This document shows, one piece after another, positions 1 to 4,522 of a stretch of 5,765 bases of DNA (position 1 is its first letter; the number at the start of each line of letters is the position of its first letter). Source of the DNA: JBHHYS01 sp046757645. Lineage in GTDB: Bacteria; Acidobacteriota; Terriglobia; Acidiferrales; 2-02-FULL-67-57. Where the stretch lies: assembly GCA_046757645.1 (NCBI GenBank), contig JBHHYS010000125.1:1-5765 (forward strand), in the 5' to 3' direction. The notes under the pieces are model-generated. The model saw only the letters and a program-made list of their open reading frames with translations. It was not told where the DNA came from and searched no databases. A program made the translations under genes and the position numbers.

Positions 1-644
1 AAGTGCCGGTGGTCGAGGACAACATCTACGGCGCCTTGCGTCTGCGCGGGCGCGAGCTGCCCTCCCTCAAGGCCCTCGACCCGGCCGGGCTGGTGATTCA
101 TCTGAACAGTTTCTCCAAAGTTTGCTTCCCCGGGCTGCGGGTGGGCTGGGTGGTGGCGGGCGAGCCGGTCATCGAGCGGCTGCGCATCGCCAAGCAGGCC
201 ACCGACCTGCACACCGACCAGCTCGCCCAAGCGGCTCTGGCCGAATTCGGGCGTCGGGGCGGTTTCGGGCGCTTGATCAAAAAAGCGCGGCGGCTCTACC
301 GGGCGCGCCTGCAAGAACTTGAATCCGCGCTCGAGGCCCACTTTCCCGAGCAGGTCTCCTGGGTGCGTCCTGAGGGCGGGATGTCGGTGTGGGTGACCCT
401 GCCCCCGGGGCTCGATGCCGGGGCCTTGCTCTTCAAAGCCCGCGAGCGCCGTGTGCTTTTTACTCCCGGCCGCTTCTTCTACGTGCAGGCGGTGCAGCCG
501 AATACCTTGCGGCTGGGCTTTGCCGGGGTGAACGAGAAGCAGATTGCTCGGGGCATCGAGATTCTCGGCGGCTTGATCAAGAGCGAGCTGCGCGAGCGCC
601 GCCGCACTGCGCCCCGCGAAGGCGCCCGCGTGGCCCTGGTGTGA
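1..644 (+). CDS. MocR-family PLP-binding regulator or aminotransferase, C-terminal part (5' end outside window); possible PdxR
   Basis: This is the C-terminal part of a fold-type I PLP enzyme domain. The reading frame is open from the window edge, so the true start lies upstream and the GTG at position 3 is internal. Numbering from that codon, E5-D6 with Y9 is the usual Asp/Tyr pair near the pyridine ring. SFSK with K39 (117-119) is the Schiff-base lysine in the MocR-like context FSKxxFPGLRxGW, and R170 in TLRLGF matches the substrate-carboxylate arginine. MocR proteins join an N-terminal GntR-type winged helix to this domain; that part cannot be seen, so a stand-alone 2-aminoadipate-type transaminase is also possible. 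pdxS and pdxT follow two genes later. MocR regulators called PdxR control pdxST in several bacteria, so a PdxR role is a reasonable inference. The stop lies 7 nt before the methyltransferase start, suggesting cotranscription. Confidence 0.85.
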   Translation, partial: VPVVEDNIYGALRLRGRELPSLKALDPAGLVIHLNSFSKVCFPGLRVGWVVAGEPVIERLRIAKQATDLHTDQLAQAALAEFGRRGGFGRLIKKARRLYRARLQELESALEAHFPEQVSWVRPEGGMSVWVTLPPGLDAGALLFKARERRVLFTPGRFFYVQAVQPNTLRLGFAGVNEKQIARGIEILGGLIKSELRERRRTAPREGARVALV

Positions 645-651
645 GGCGACA

Positions 652-1425
652 GTGAGAAGCCCGACCAGCAAAAGCGTGGCCGAGTGCGCCGAGCCGATGG
701 GTTCGCTGGGGGCCACCGAGTTCTACACGCAGCACGCGCAGCCGGGCTTCATCGAAGCCTGCTATGCCTCGGCTCCGCCGCGCATCCAGGCGGCGTTGGC
801 GAAAGAAATTGAGTGGCTTCGGGAGAAACTCAACGGTGCCGGTCGCGTGCTCGAACTCGGCTGCGGCAATGGCCGCTTGCTCGCAGCGCTGCCGGACGCG
901 GCGCGTCACTGGGTGGGAATGGATTTTCTGGAGGCGTATTTGCATGACGCCCGCGCTCACCGCCGCTTGGCCCCGACCACGGGGCTCACCGCGGGCCGTG
1001 CGCGACAGCTCCCGTTTGCAGACAGCGCCTTCGACGGCGTTGTTTGTGCTCAGAGCACGCTGGGACTGCTGGGCGAGGAGAAGCTCGCCGCCCTGCGCGA
1101 AGCTGCGCGCGTGACGCGGCCCGGTGGCCGCCTGCTCTTCGTGGTCTATTCGGAGCTTTCCATGGTGCCCCGGGCGGAGTGGTACACGGAAATGCACCGG
1201 CGGGGAATGATGGCACCGCTCGATTGGGGGCGCTCCACTCCAGACCTTCTGCTCACTGAAGACGGCCATGCTTCGGAGTGCTTCCGCCACGAGCGGCTGG
1301 AGGAACTATTTCAGGAGGCAGGGCTCAAGGTGCAGCTCGAGCGTTTGGGAGACATCTACTGGGCGGCAACGGCTTGGTTGTCATCCCGAGTCCCGATTCC
1401 ATCGGGACGAGGGATCTGCTTTTGA
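652..1425 (+). CDS. class I SAM-dependent methyltransferase (Methyltransf_11 type)
   Basis: A 257-residue protein with a Rossmann methyltransferase core. Motif I is VLELGCGNGRLL (residues 66-77), an acidic residue at the end of strand 2 is D92 in WVGMD, a motif-II-like stretch LPFADSAFDGVV spans 121-132, and RPGGRLLF (157-164) is the post-core strand. It should transfer a methyl group from S-adenosylmethionine; the substrate cannot be read from sequence. The GTG at 652 is chosen because GAGG (643-646) lies 5 nt upstream; ATG 697 (residue 16) is an alternative without a clear Shine-Dalgarno. The gene follows the MocR gene by 7 nt, so the two are probably cotranscribed. The last 14 residues, from S244, and the TGA stop lie inside an intergenic palindromic repeat that begins at 1380. 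The native C-terminus may therefore have been replaced or extended by that repeat. Confidence 0.88.
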   Translation: MRSPTSKSVAECAEPMGSLGATEFYTQHAQPGFIEACYASAPPRIQAALAKEIEWLREKLNGAGRVLELGCGNGRLLAALPDAARHWVGMDFLEAYLHDARAHRRLAPTTGLTAGRARQLPFADSAFDGVVCAQSTLGLLGEEKLAALREAARVTRPGGRLLFVVYSELSMVPRAEWYTEMHRRGMMAPLDWGRSTPDLLLTEDGHASECFRHERLEELFQEAGLKVQLERLGDIYWAATAWLSSRVPIPSGRGICF

Positions 1426-1471
1426 AATGGCGAAGGTATCCCTGGGATACAAGCAGATTCCTCGGAATGAC
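1380..1471. repeat. nested palindromic repeat, copy 1 (92 nt)
   Basis: The outer ends are inverted: GTCATCCCGAG (1380-1390) faces CTCGGAATGAC (1461-1471), and GGGATCTGCTT (1411-1421) faces AAGCAGATTC (1451-1460). Inside the left arm is a perfect 7-bp hairpin, TCCCGAT / ATCGGGA (1391-1397 / 1401-1407). In the centre is GTATCCC T GGGATAC (1436-1450), a second perfect 7-bp inverted repeat. The right arm has no inserted hairpin. The element fills most of the gap between the methyltransferase and pdxS and supplies the methyltransferase stop codon. It shares its end sequences and plan with the repeats at 2466 and 5239. Confidence 0.85.
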
Positions 1472-1513
1472 AGCGGAAAGGGATTTTCGTTACTTGCTAG
1501 GGAGGGAAGAGCA

Positions 1514-2407
1514 ATGTTGAAGTTCTTCAATGATGAGCAGTGGCGGGTGAAGGTGGGCCTGGCGGAAATGCTCAAGGGTGGGGTGATTATGGACGTCACC
1601 AACGCCGAACAGGCCACCATCGCCGAAAAAGCCGGCGGCTGCGCGGTGATGGCCCTGGAGCGCGTGCCCGCGGACATTCGCAAGGAAGGCGGGGTGGCGC
1701 GCATGGCCTCGCCCCGCATCATCCGCGAGATTATGAAGGCGGTCAGCATTCCGGTGATGGCCAAGGTGAGAATCGGGCACTTCGCCGAAGCCCAAGTGCT
1801 GGAGGCGCTGGAGGTGGACTTCATTGACGAAAGCGAAGTGTTGACCCCCGCCGACGAAGAGAACCACATCAACAAACATCCCTTCCGCATCCCCTTCGTC
1901 TGCGGCTGCCGCGATTTGGGCGAAGCCCTGCGGCGGATTGCCGAAGGCGCCGCCATGATCCGCACCAAGGGCGAAGCCGGCTCCGGCAACGTGGTCGAAG
2001 CCGTGCGCCATATGCGCGCCATTGTCGGCCAGATGAAGAAGCTGACCGTGATGGCGAAAGAGGAGCTGGTGCAGGAGGCCAAGCACCTGGGGGCGCCGCT
2101 GGAAGTGGTCGAATGGGTGGCTGAGCACGGCAAGCTGCCGGTGCCCAACTTTTCCGCCGGAGGCATTGCCACCCCCACGGACGCCGCCCTGGTGATGCAA
2201 CTGGGCGCCGAGGCGGTCTTCGTCGGCTCCGGCATCTTCAAGTCCTCCGACCCAGAGCGGCGCGCCCGTGCCATCGTCCAGGCCACCACCCACTACAACG
2301 ACCCCAAGGCGGTGCTGGCAGCTTCCGCGGAGCTGGGCGAGGCGATGAAGGGACTCGACGTCCGCCAGCTCGAGGAAAAGGAGTTGCTGCAAACGCGAGG
2401 CCGGTAG
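1514..2407 (+). CDS. pdxS: pyridoxal 5'-phosphate synthase subunit PdxS
   Basis: A 297-residue TIM-barrel synthase subunit, full length for the family. With PdxT it makes PLP from ribose 5-phosphate, glyceraldehyde 3-phosphate and ammonia derived from glutamine (the DXP-independent route), in the cytosol as a dodecamer. Family residues are all present: D27 in GGVIMDV, K84 in PVMAKVRIGH, and K152 in RTKGEAGSGN, matching Asp24, Lys81 and Lys149 of the Bacillus enzyme. The phosphate-binding stretches NFSAGGIATPTDAA and VFVGSGIFKS are also intact. The ATG at 1514 is chosen because GGAGG (1501-1505) lies 8 nt upstream and the protein then begins in the family-typical way. The frame is open further upstream, to 1268, but that part overlaps the methyltransferase gene and repeat copy 1. 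Repeats flank the gene on both sides, so expression separate from the methyltransferase is possible. Assignment is firm. Confidence 0.98.
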   Translation: MLKFFNDEQWRVKVGLAEMLKGGVIMDVTNAEQATIAEKAGGCAVMALERVPADIRKEGGVARMASPRIIREIMKAVSIPVMAKVRIGHFAEAQVLEALEVDFIDESEVLTPADEENHINKHPFRIPFVCGCRDLGEALRRIAEGAAMIRTKGEAGSGNVVEAVRHMRAIVGQMKKLTVMAKEELVQEAKHLGAPLEVVEWVAEHGKLPVPNFSAGGIATPTDAALVMQLGAEAVFVGSGIFKSSDPERRARAIVQATTHYNDPKAVLAASAELGEAMKGLDVRQLEEKELLQTRGR

Positions 2408-2414
2408 GCCGAGC

Positions 2415-2443
2415 GTTTGTCCTGAGCTTGCCGAAGGGCAAAC
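2415..2443. repeat. small REP-like hairpin just after pdxS
   Basis: An inverted repeat beginning 8 nt after the pdxS stop. GTTTGTCCT (2415-2423) pairs with AGGGCAAAC (2435-2443), 9 bp including one G-T pair, around an 11-nt loop GAGCTTGCCGA. The loop context CCTGAGCTTG..GAAGG resembles widespread REP-type intergenic palindromes. It has no T-run, so it is a poor intrinsic terminator, but it could stabilise the pdxS mRNA 3' end. Confidence 0.6.
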
Positions 2444-2465
2444 CCGCGGCCGGTAGCACACAATT

Positions 2466-2610
2466 GTCATTCCGAGGAGCCCCGACGTTCAAGCGCCATG
2501 GCGTTGTTGAGTCGGGGCGACGAGGAATCTGCTTGTCCATCGAGCAGTTTTCAATGCAGATTCTTCGCCCCGAATGCCAGCCATGGCGGGCATTCGGGGC
2601 TCAGGATGAC
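2466..2610. repeat. nested palindromic repeat, copy 2 (145 nt)
   Basis: The outer ends GTCATTCCGAG (2466-2476) and CTCAGGATGAC (2600-2610) are inverted with few mismatches. The next layer, CGAGGAATCTGC (2521-2532), faces GCAGATTCTTCG (2556-2567). Each arm carries its own hairpin. The left one is a 38-nt module at 2480-2517 with CCCCGAC / GTCGGGG ends and a central CGCCATGGCG palindrome (2494-2503). The right one is CCCCGAATGCC / GGCATTCGGGG (2568-2578 / 2589-2599), an 11-bp perfect stem with CCATGG in its loop. Folded, the whole element is a stem carrying two side hairpins. The left module is the exact reverse complement of 5250-5287. Confidence 0.88.
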
Positions 2611-2615
2611 AGCCA

Positions 2616-2669
2616 GGGGGGCGGGGAAACAACTACCCCCGAGCCCCCAGGCTCCCGCCTGGCGGGGGG
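2616..2669. other. overlapping, mutually exclusive hairpins in the pdxS-pdxT gap
   Basis: The G-rich stretch 2616-2626 can pair with the C-rich stretch 2636-2648 around an A-rich loop. Alternatively, 2644-2652 pairs with 2657-2666 (core CCAGGC TCCC GCCTGG, extended by three more G-C pairs past a one-base bulge). Both structures need bases 2644-2648, so they exclude each other. No T-run follows either one. A regulatory role is speculative. Confidence 0.45.
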
Positions 2670-2678
2670 AAAGAATCA

Positions 2679-2700
2679 CCCGGTGGCCGCTGCCACCGGG
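2679..2700. other. strong 9-bp hairpin in the pdxS-pdxT gap
   Basis: CCCGGTGGC (2679-2687) and GCCACCGGG (2692-2700) form a perfect 9-bp stem closed by the loop CGCT. No T-run follows, so this is not a classical intrinsic terminator. It may slow transcription or protect the 3' end of an upstream pdxS transcript. Confidence 0.55.
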
Positions 2701-2730
2701 CTTGATAGGGAAAGCCGCTGCGCCATGAGC

Positions 2731-2758
2731 TTGGCCAAGGATCAGCTTCGCGTATTAA
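2731..2758 (+). promoter_or_regulatory. possible promoter for pdxT
   Basis: TTGGCC (2731-2736) and TATTAA (2753-2758) are separated by 16 nt in the only AT-rich patch of the pdxS-pdxT gap (about 2748-2767). A start point near 2765 would leave a roughly 60-nt leader that contains the hairpin at 2772-2793. Both hexamers are imperfect, so this is only a candidate. Confidence 0.3.
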
Positions 2759-2771
2759 ACTTTTTGTCCAA

Positions 2772-2793
2772 CCCAGCGGTCCCGGCCGCTGGG
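2772..2793. other. 8-bp hairpin in the putative pdxT leader
   Basis: CCCAGCGG (2772-2779) and CCGCTGGG (2786-2793) form a perfect stem around TCCCGG, ending 30 nt before the pdxT ATG. If the nearby promoter is real, this hairpin lies in the 5' untranslated leader. Confidence 0.5.
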
Positions 2794-2812
2794 AGCCGGT
2801 GGTTGACGCGTT

Positions 2813-2821
2813 GGGGGGGGG
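2813..2821 (+). promoter_or_regulatory. G9 homopolymer acting as pdxT ribosome binding site
   Basis: Nine consecutive G residues end 2 nt before the pdxT ATG at 2824. No canonical GGAGG is present, so the run itself would have to pair with the anti-Shine-Dalgarno sequence. Runs like this are prone to slippage and to sequencing error. Confidence 0.45.
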
Positions 2822-2823
2822 AA

Positions 2824-3393
2824 ATGAAAGTCGGGATTTTGGCGCTCCAGGGGGACTTCGAGGCGCACGCCGGCGTGCTTGAGCGGCTGGGGATAGAGTG
2901 GAGCTACGTCAAGCGCGCCGACGACCTGAGCGCGATTGATGCCCTGATCATTCCCGGTGGGGAAAGCACTACCTTCCTGAAGTTTCTCGAGGAGAAGAAT
3001 TTCAGCCAGGCTCTTCGCCGCCTGCCCGAAGAGGGCAAGCCCATCTTCGGCACCTGTGCTGGCGCCATCCTGCTGGCGAAGGCAGTGACCAATCCGCCCC
3101 AACCCAGCCTGGGTCTGGTGGATGTCAGCCTGGAGCGCAACGCCTACGGGCGGCAGGTTTGGAGCGGCGTGCGCCGCGGCCACTGCCGGCTGACAGACGC
3201 TCCCATGGAAATGGTGTTCATCCGCGCCCCGGTCATCCGCCAAGTGGGCCCGGCAGCGCAAGTGCTGGGCGAGTGCGAGGGCCAGCCGGTCTGCGTCGAG
3301 CAAGGCCGCTGCCTGATCAGCACCTTCCATCCTGAACTCACCACCGATACCACCTTGCACGAGCACTTCTTGGAACTGGCAGGCCAACGATGA
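2824..3393 (+). CDS. pdxT: pyridoxal 5'-phosphate synthase glutaminase subunit PdxT
   Basis: A 189-residue class I glutamine amidotransferase, normal length for PdxT. It hydrolyses glutamine and channels ammonia to PdxS. The start MKVGILALQGDFEAH is characteristic. The oxyanion-region motif PGGEST is at residues 44-49, the nucleophile is C78 in FGTCAG, and the other triad residues are H169 and E171 in FHPEL. The ERNAYGRQ and FIRAP stretches typical of the family are present. The frame is open about 130 codons further upstream, with an in-frame ATG at 2725, but that extra stretch is intergenic repeat sequence and lacks family similarity, so 2824 is chosen. The gene starts 416 bp after pdxS, an unusually wide and palindrome-filled gap, so pdxT may use its own promoter. 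The phosphatase gene begins 25 nt downstream and is likely cotranscribed. Confidence 0.97.
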   Translation: MKVGILALQGDFEAHAGVLERLGIEWSYVKRADDLSAIDALIIPGGESTTFLKFLEEKNFSQALRRLPEEGKPIFGTCAGAILLAKAVTNPPQPSLGLVDVSLERNAYGRQVWSGVRRGHCRLTDAPMEMVFIRAPVIRQVGPAAQVLGECEGQPVCVEQGRCLISTFHPELTTDTTLHEHFLELAGQR

Positions 3394-3418
3394 AATCCGC
3401 GCTGGGGGAGGAGCTGTG

Positions 3419-3919
3419 ATGGGAACCATGGCGGCCCCCCAGCCTCGCCCCCATCCGCAGTCCCCCTTGCGTCCGGACGCGGAGGCGCGCACCCGGGTGG
3501 CTTTCGTCTGCGTGGGAAACTCCTGTCGCAGCCAGATGGCCGAAGCCTGGGCGCGCCACCTGGGAGCGGACGCGATTGAAGCGGTGAGCGCCGGCTTGCA
3601 CCCTCTGGGGCTCATCCCTCCGGAAACCCTCCAGGTGATGCAGGAAAAGAACGTCAGCCTGGCGGGCCAGGAGTCGAAGGGCCTGGAGGCGATTGACTGG
3701 CAGCAGGTGGAGGTGCTGGTCAATATGACCCCGCTGCCCGGCCGCTCGGTGGTCCCCGGCTTCCAGGGCCGGCGGCTCGAGTGGCGGGTGCGCGACCCCT
3801 ACGGGCAGCCGCTGCGCATCCATCGCAAGGTGCGCGACGAACTCGAACGCAAAGTCCGCGAGCTGCTCGCCGAATTGCTGGATACTTTCGGCGCCCCCCA
3901 GGCCCCACCGGTCGCCTGA
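3419..3919 (+). CDS. low-molecular-weight phosphotyrosine phosphatase / ArsC-fold protein
   Basis: A 166-residue cytosolic protein of the LMW-PTP / arsenate reductase fold. The P-loop CVGNSCRS (C31-x5-R37-S38) opens the domain, followed by QMAEAWARH. The general-acid motif is D126-P127, here DPY. Beyond the two P-loop cysteines (C31, C36) there is no cysteine, so the resolving pair used by thioredoxin-coupled arsenate reductases is absent. This favours a phosphatase, or a reductase using an external thiol, over a classical ArsC. Residues 1-24 form a proline-rich extension before the fold. ATG 3419 is chosen because GGAGG (3407-3411) lies 7 nt upstream; GTG 3416 and ATG 3428 are alternatives. 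The last nine residues, GAPQAPPVA, and the stop lie in a 33-bp sequence repeated at the end of the next gene. It follows pdxT by 25 nt. Confidence 0.88.
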   Translation: MGTMAAPQPRPHPQSPLRPDAEARTRVAFVCVGNSCRSQMAEAWARHLGADAIEAVSAGLHPLGLIPPETLQVMQEKNVSLAGQESKGLEAIDWQQVEVLVNMTPLPGRSVVPGFQGRRLEWRVRDPYGQPLRIHRKVRDELERKVRELLAELLDTFGAPQAPPVA

Positions 3920-3921
3920 GC
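3889..3921 (+). repeat. 33-bp direct repeat, copy A (3' end of phosphatase gene)
   Basis: This 33-bp sequence, starting CGGCGCCCCCCAGG and ending GGTCGCCTGAGC, recurs at 4438-4470 with a single difference (A at 3907, G at 4456). It encodes the last nine residues and stop of the phosphatase gene. The copies are 549 bp apart, exactly 183 codons, so the second copy is read in the same way by the next gene. The difference is in the third base of a proline codon. It contains CAGGC and GCCTG as a short inverted pair. Confidence 0.93.
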
Positions 3922-3944
3922 CCACGCGATTCAGGACGCTCAGG
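3915..3944 (+). terminator. hairpin over the phosphatase stop codon, weak terminator candidate
   Basis: CCTGAGC (3915-3921) and GCTCAGG (3938-3944) form a 7-bp perfect stem around a 16-nt loop, overlapping the TGA stop. The following bases, TAGAGACGG, are not a T-run, so intrinsic termination is doubtful. It may protect the mRNA 3' end. Confidence 0.3.
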
Positions 3945-3960
3945 TAGAGACGGTGGTTCT

Positions 3961-3990
3961 CCCGCAGTTTTGTGCGGGTTGTGCTATATT
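3961..3990 (+). promoter_or_regulatory. extended -10 promoter with palindrome for the cassette gene
   Basis: TGC followed by TATATT (3985-3990) is an extended -10 box. Its end lies 7 nt before the ATG at 3998, so transcription would begin at or next to the start codon, giving a leaderless mRNA. Immediately upstream, CCCGCA (3961-3966) and TGCGGG (3973-3978) form a perfect 6-bp palindrome around GTTTTG, in the -35 position, where a repressor could bind. No good -35 hexamer is seen, as is usual for extended -10 promoters. Confidence 0.55.
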
Positions 3991-3997
3991 GGCTCGC

Positions 3998-4468
3998 ATG
4001 CTCCGGGCAAGACGTATTAGGAACCCTATCTACGAGCGGGCCCGCCGAGCCTTTTTCAAACACCTTCCCGACATTAGATTTTGGGAAATCGTGGATGGGT
4101 TCAAAGTTGGAGAATGCGAGTTTCTCTACCGCCTCGGTACAAGACACAAGGCGCCTGGAGGGAACTGGGGATGGGACTTTAACATCCCCAAGAACCTGCC
4201 GGGTCGGAGTGAGATTCTTTTGTACGCCCCCACATATTCGGGTTTTCCGAATCACTTCTTTCTAGTCCCATACGGAGAATTGCGGCAAAGACTTAATCGC
4301 CGGCGCGTCTTTGTAAACGCCGAGAGGCAGCGTCAGCAGAGCAAAGTTGGGCTGTTCATCTGGTCGTACGACAAATCCACCGAGTATCTGAGTGGATACT
4401 TCCACGGGCTACGGCAAGCGCCAGCCGAGCGTTCCTCCGGCGCCCCCCAGGCCCCGCCGGTCGCCTGA
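3998..4468 (+). CDS. unrecognised 156-aa protein in low-GC cassette
   Basis: I do not recognise this protein. It is basic at the N-terminus (MLRARRIRNPIYERARR) and rich in aromatic residues, with no signal peptide or membrane segment. The middle holds GNWGWDFNIP (residues 55-64), then alternating hydrophobic strands EILLYAP (72-78) and FFLVPYGEL (87-95), followed by RRRVFVN and VGLFIWSYD. This suggests a small soluble alpha/beta fold. The FFLVPYGEL pattern distantly recalls some endonuclease-fold proteins, but no catalytic motif can be named. ATG 3998 is chosen because a -10 box ends 7 nt upstream; there is no Shine-Dalgarno, fitting a leaderless mRNA. Codons such as AGG, AGA and TTG are more common than in neighbours. 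The last nine residues, GAPQAPPVA, copy the end of the preceding phosphatase, so the native C-terminus was probably replaced. Confidence 0.68.
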   Translation: MLRARRIRNPIYERARRAFFKHLPDIRFWEIVDGFKVGECEFLYRLGTRHKAPGGNWGWDFNIPKNLPGRSEILLYAPTYSGFPNHFFLVPYGELRQRLNRRRVFVNAERQRQQSKVGLFIWSYDKSTEYLSGYFHGLRQAPAERSSGAPQAPPVA

Positions 4469-4470
4469 GC
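4438..4470 (+). repeat. 33-bp direct repeat, copy B (3' end of cassette gene)
   Basis: Matches 3889-3921 at 32 of 33 positions. It encodes GAPQAPPVA and the stop of the cassette gene, in the same frame as copy A. Sequence beyond the copies diverges at once on both sides (CCACGCG after copy A, GGGCGCA after copy B), which sets the repeat limits sharply. Confidence 0.93.
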
Positions 4471-4481
4471 GGGCGCAGAAC

Positions 4482-4512
4482 TTGAACCAAACGCCCCGTC
4501 GATTGTTATAAT
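4482..4512 (+). promoter_or_regulatory. sigma-70-type promoter of the DtxR/MntR-family gene
   Basis: TTGAAC (4482-4487) and a consensus TATAAT (4507-4512) are 19 nt apart; reading the -10 as TTATAA (4506-4511) gives 18 nt. The predicted start point, near 4519-4520, lies only a few bases before the ATG at 4523 and after the alternative ATG at 4511. The -10 box therefore decides the gene start and implies a near-leaderless mRNA. Confidence 0.65.
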
Positions 4513-4522
4513 GGCCCCCGCT

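Larger units (their letters stand above)
3922..4470 (+). mobile_element. putative 549-bp single-gene cassette bounded by 33-bp direct repeats
   Basis: The segment between the end of repeat copy A and the end of copy B contains a promoter, one unrecognised gene and a restored copy of the neighbouring gene's 3' end. Counted over 4021-4380, GC is 190 of 360 bases (53%), whereas the regulator gene downstream has lines above 70%. The layout resembles integration into a gene's 3' end, with the end sequence regenerated. No integrase, transposase or terminal inverted repeats are visible, so the mechanism is unknown; tandem duplication followed by replacement, or two chance insertions of a dispersed repeat, are alternatives. 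Confidence 0.45.

Noticed and set aside
1268..1513. Upstream extension of pdxS to 1268
   Set aside because: It overlaps the methyltransferase gene and repeat copy 1, and a clear GGAGG precedes ATG 1514.
1381..2470. Long open frames of about 300 residues on the - strand across pdxS
   Set aside because: They are antisense to a firmly identified gene, have compositions produced by GC-rich codon structure (His/Gly- or Ser/Ala-rich), and lack recognisable domains.
2679..2700. Intrinsic terminator after pdxS
   Set aside because: The stem is strong but no T-run follows, so it is listed only as a hairpin.
2428..2823. N-terminal extension of pdxT reaching back to 2428
   Set aside because: The extra codons cover repeat copy 2 and hairpins, while family members begin at MKVGILALQG. 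The open frame is a by-product of few stop codons.
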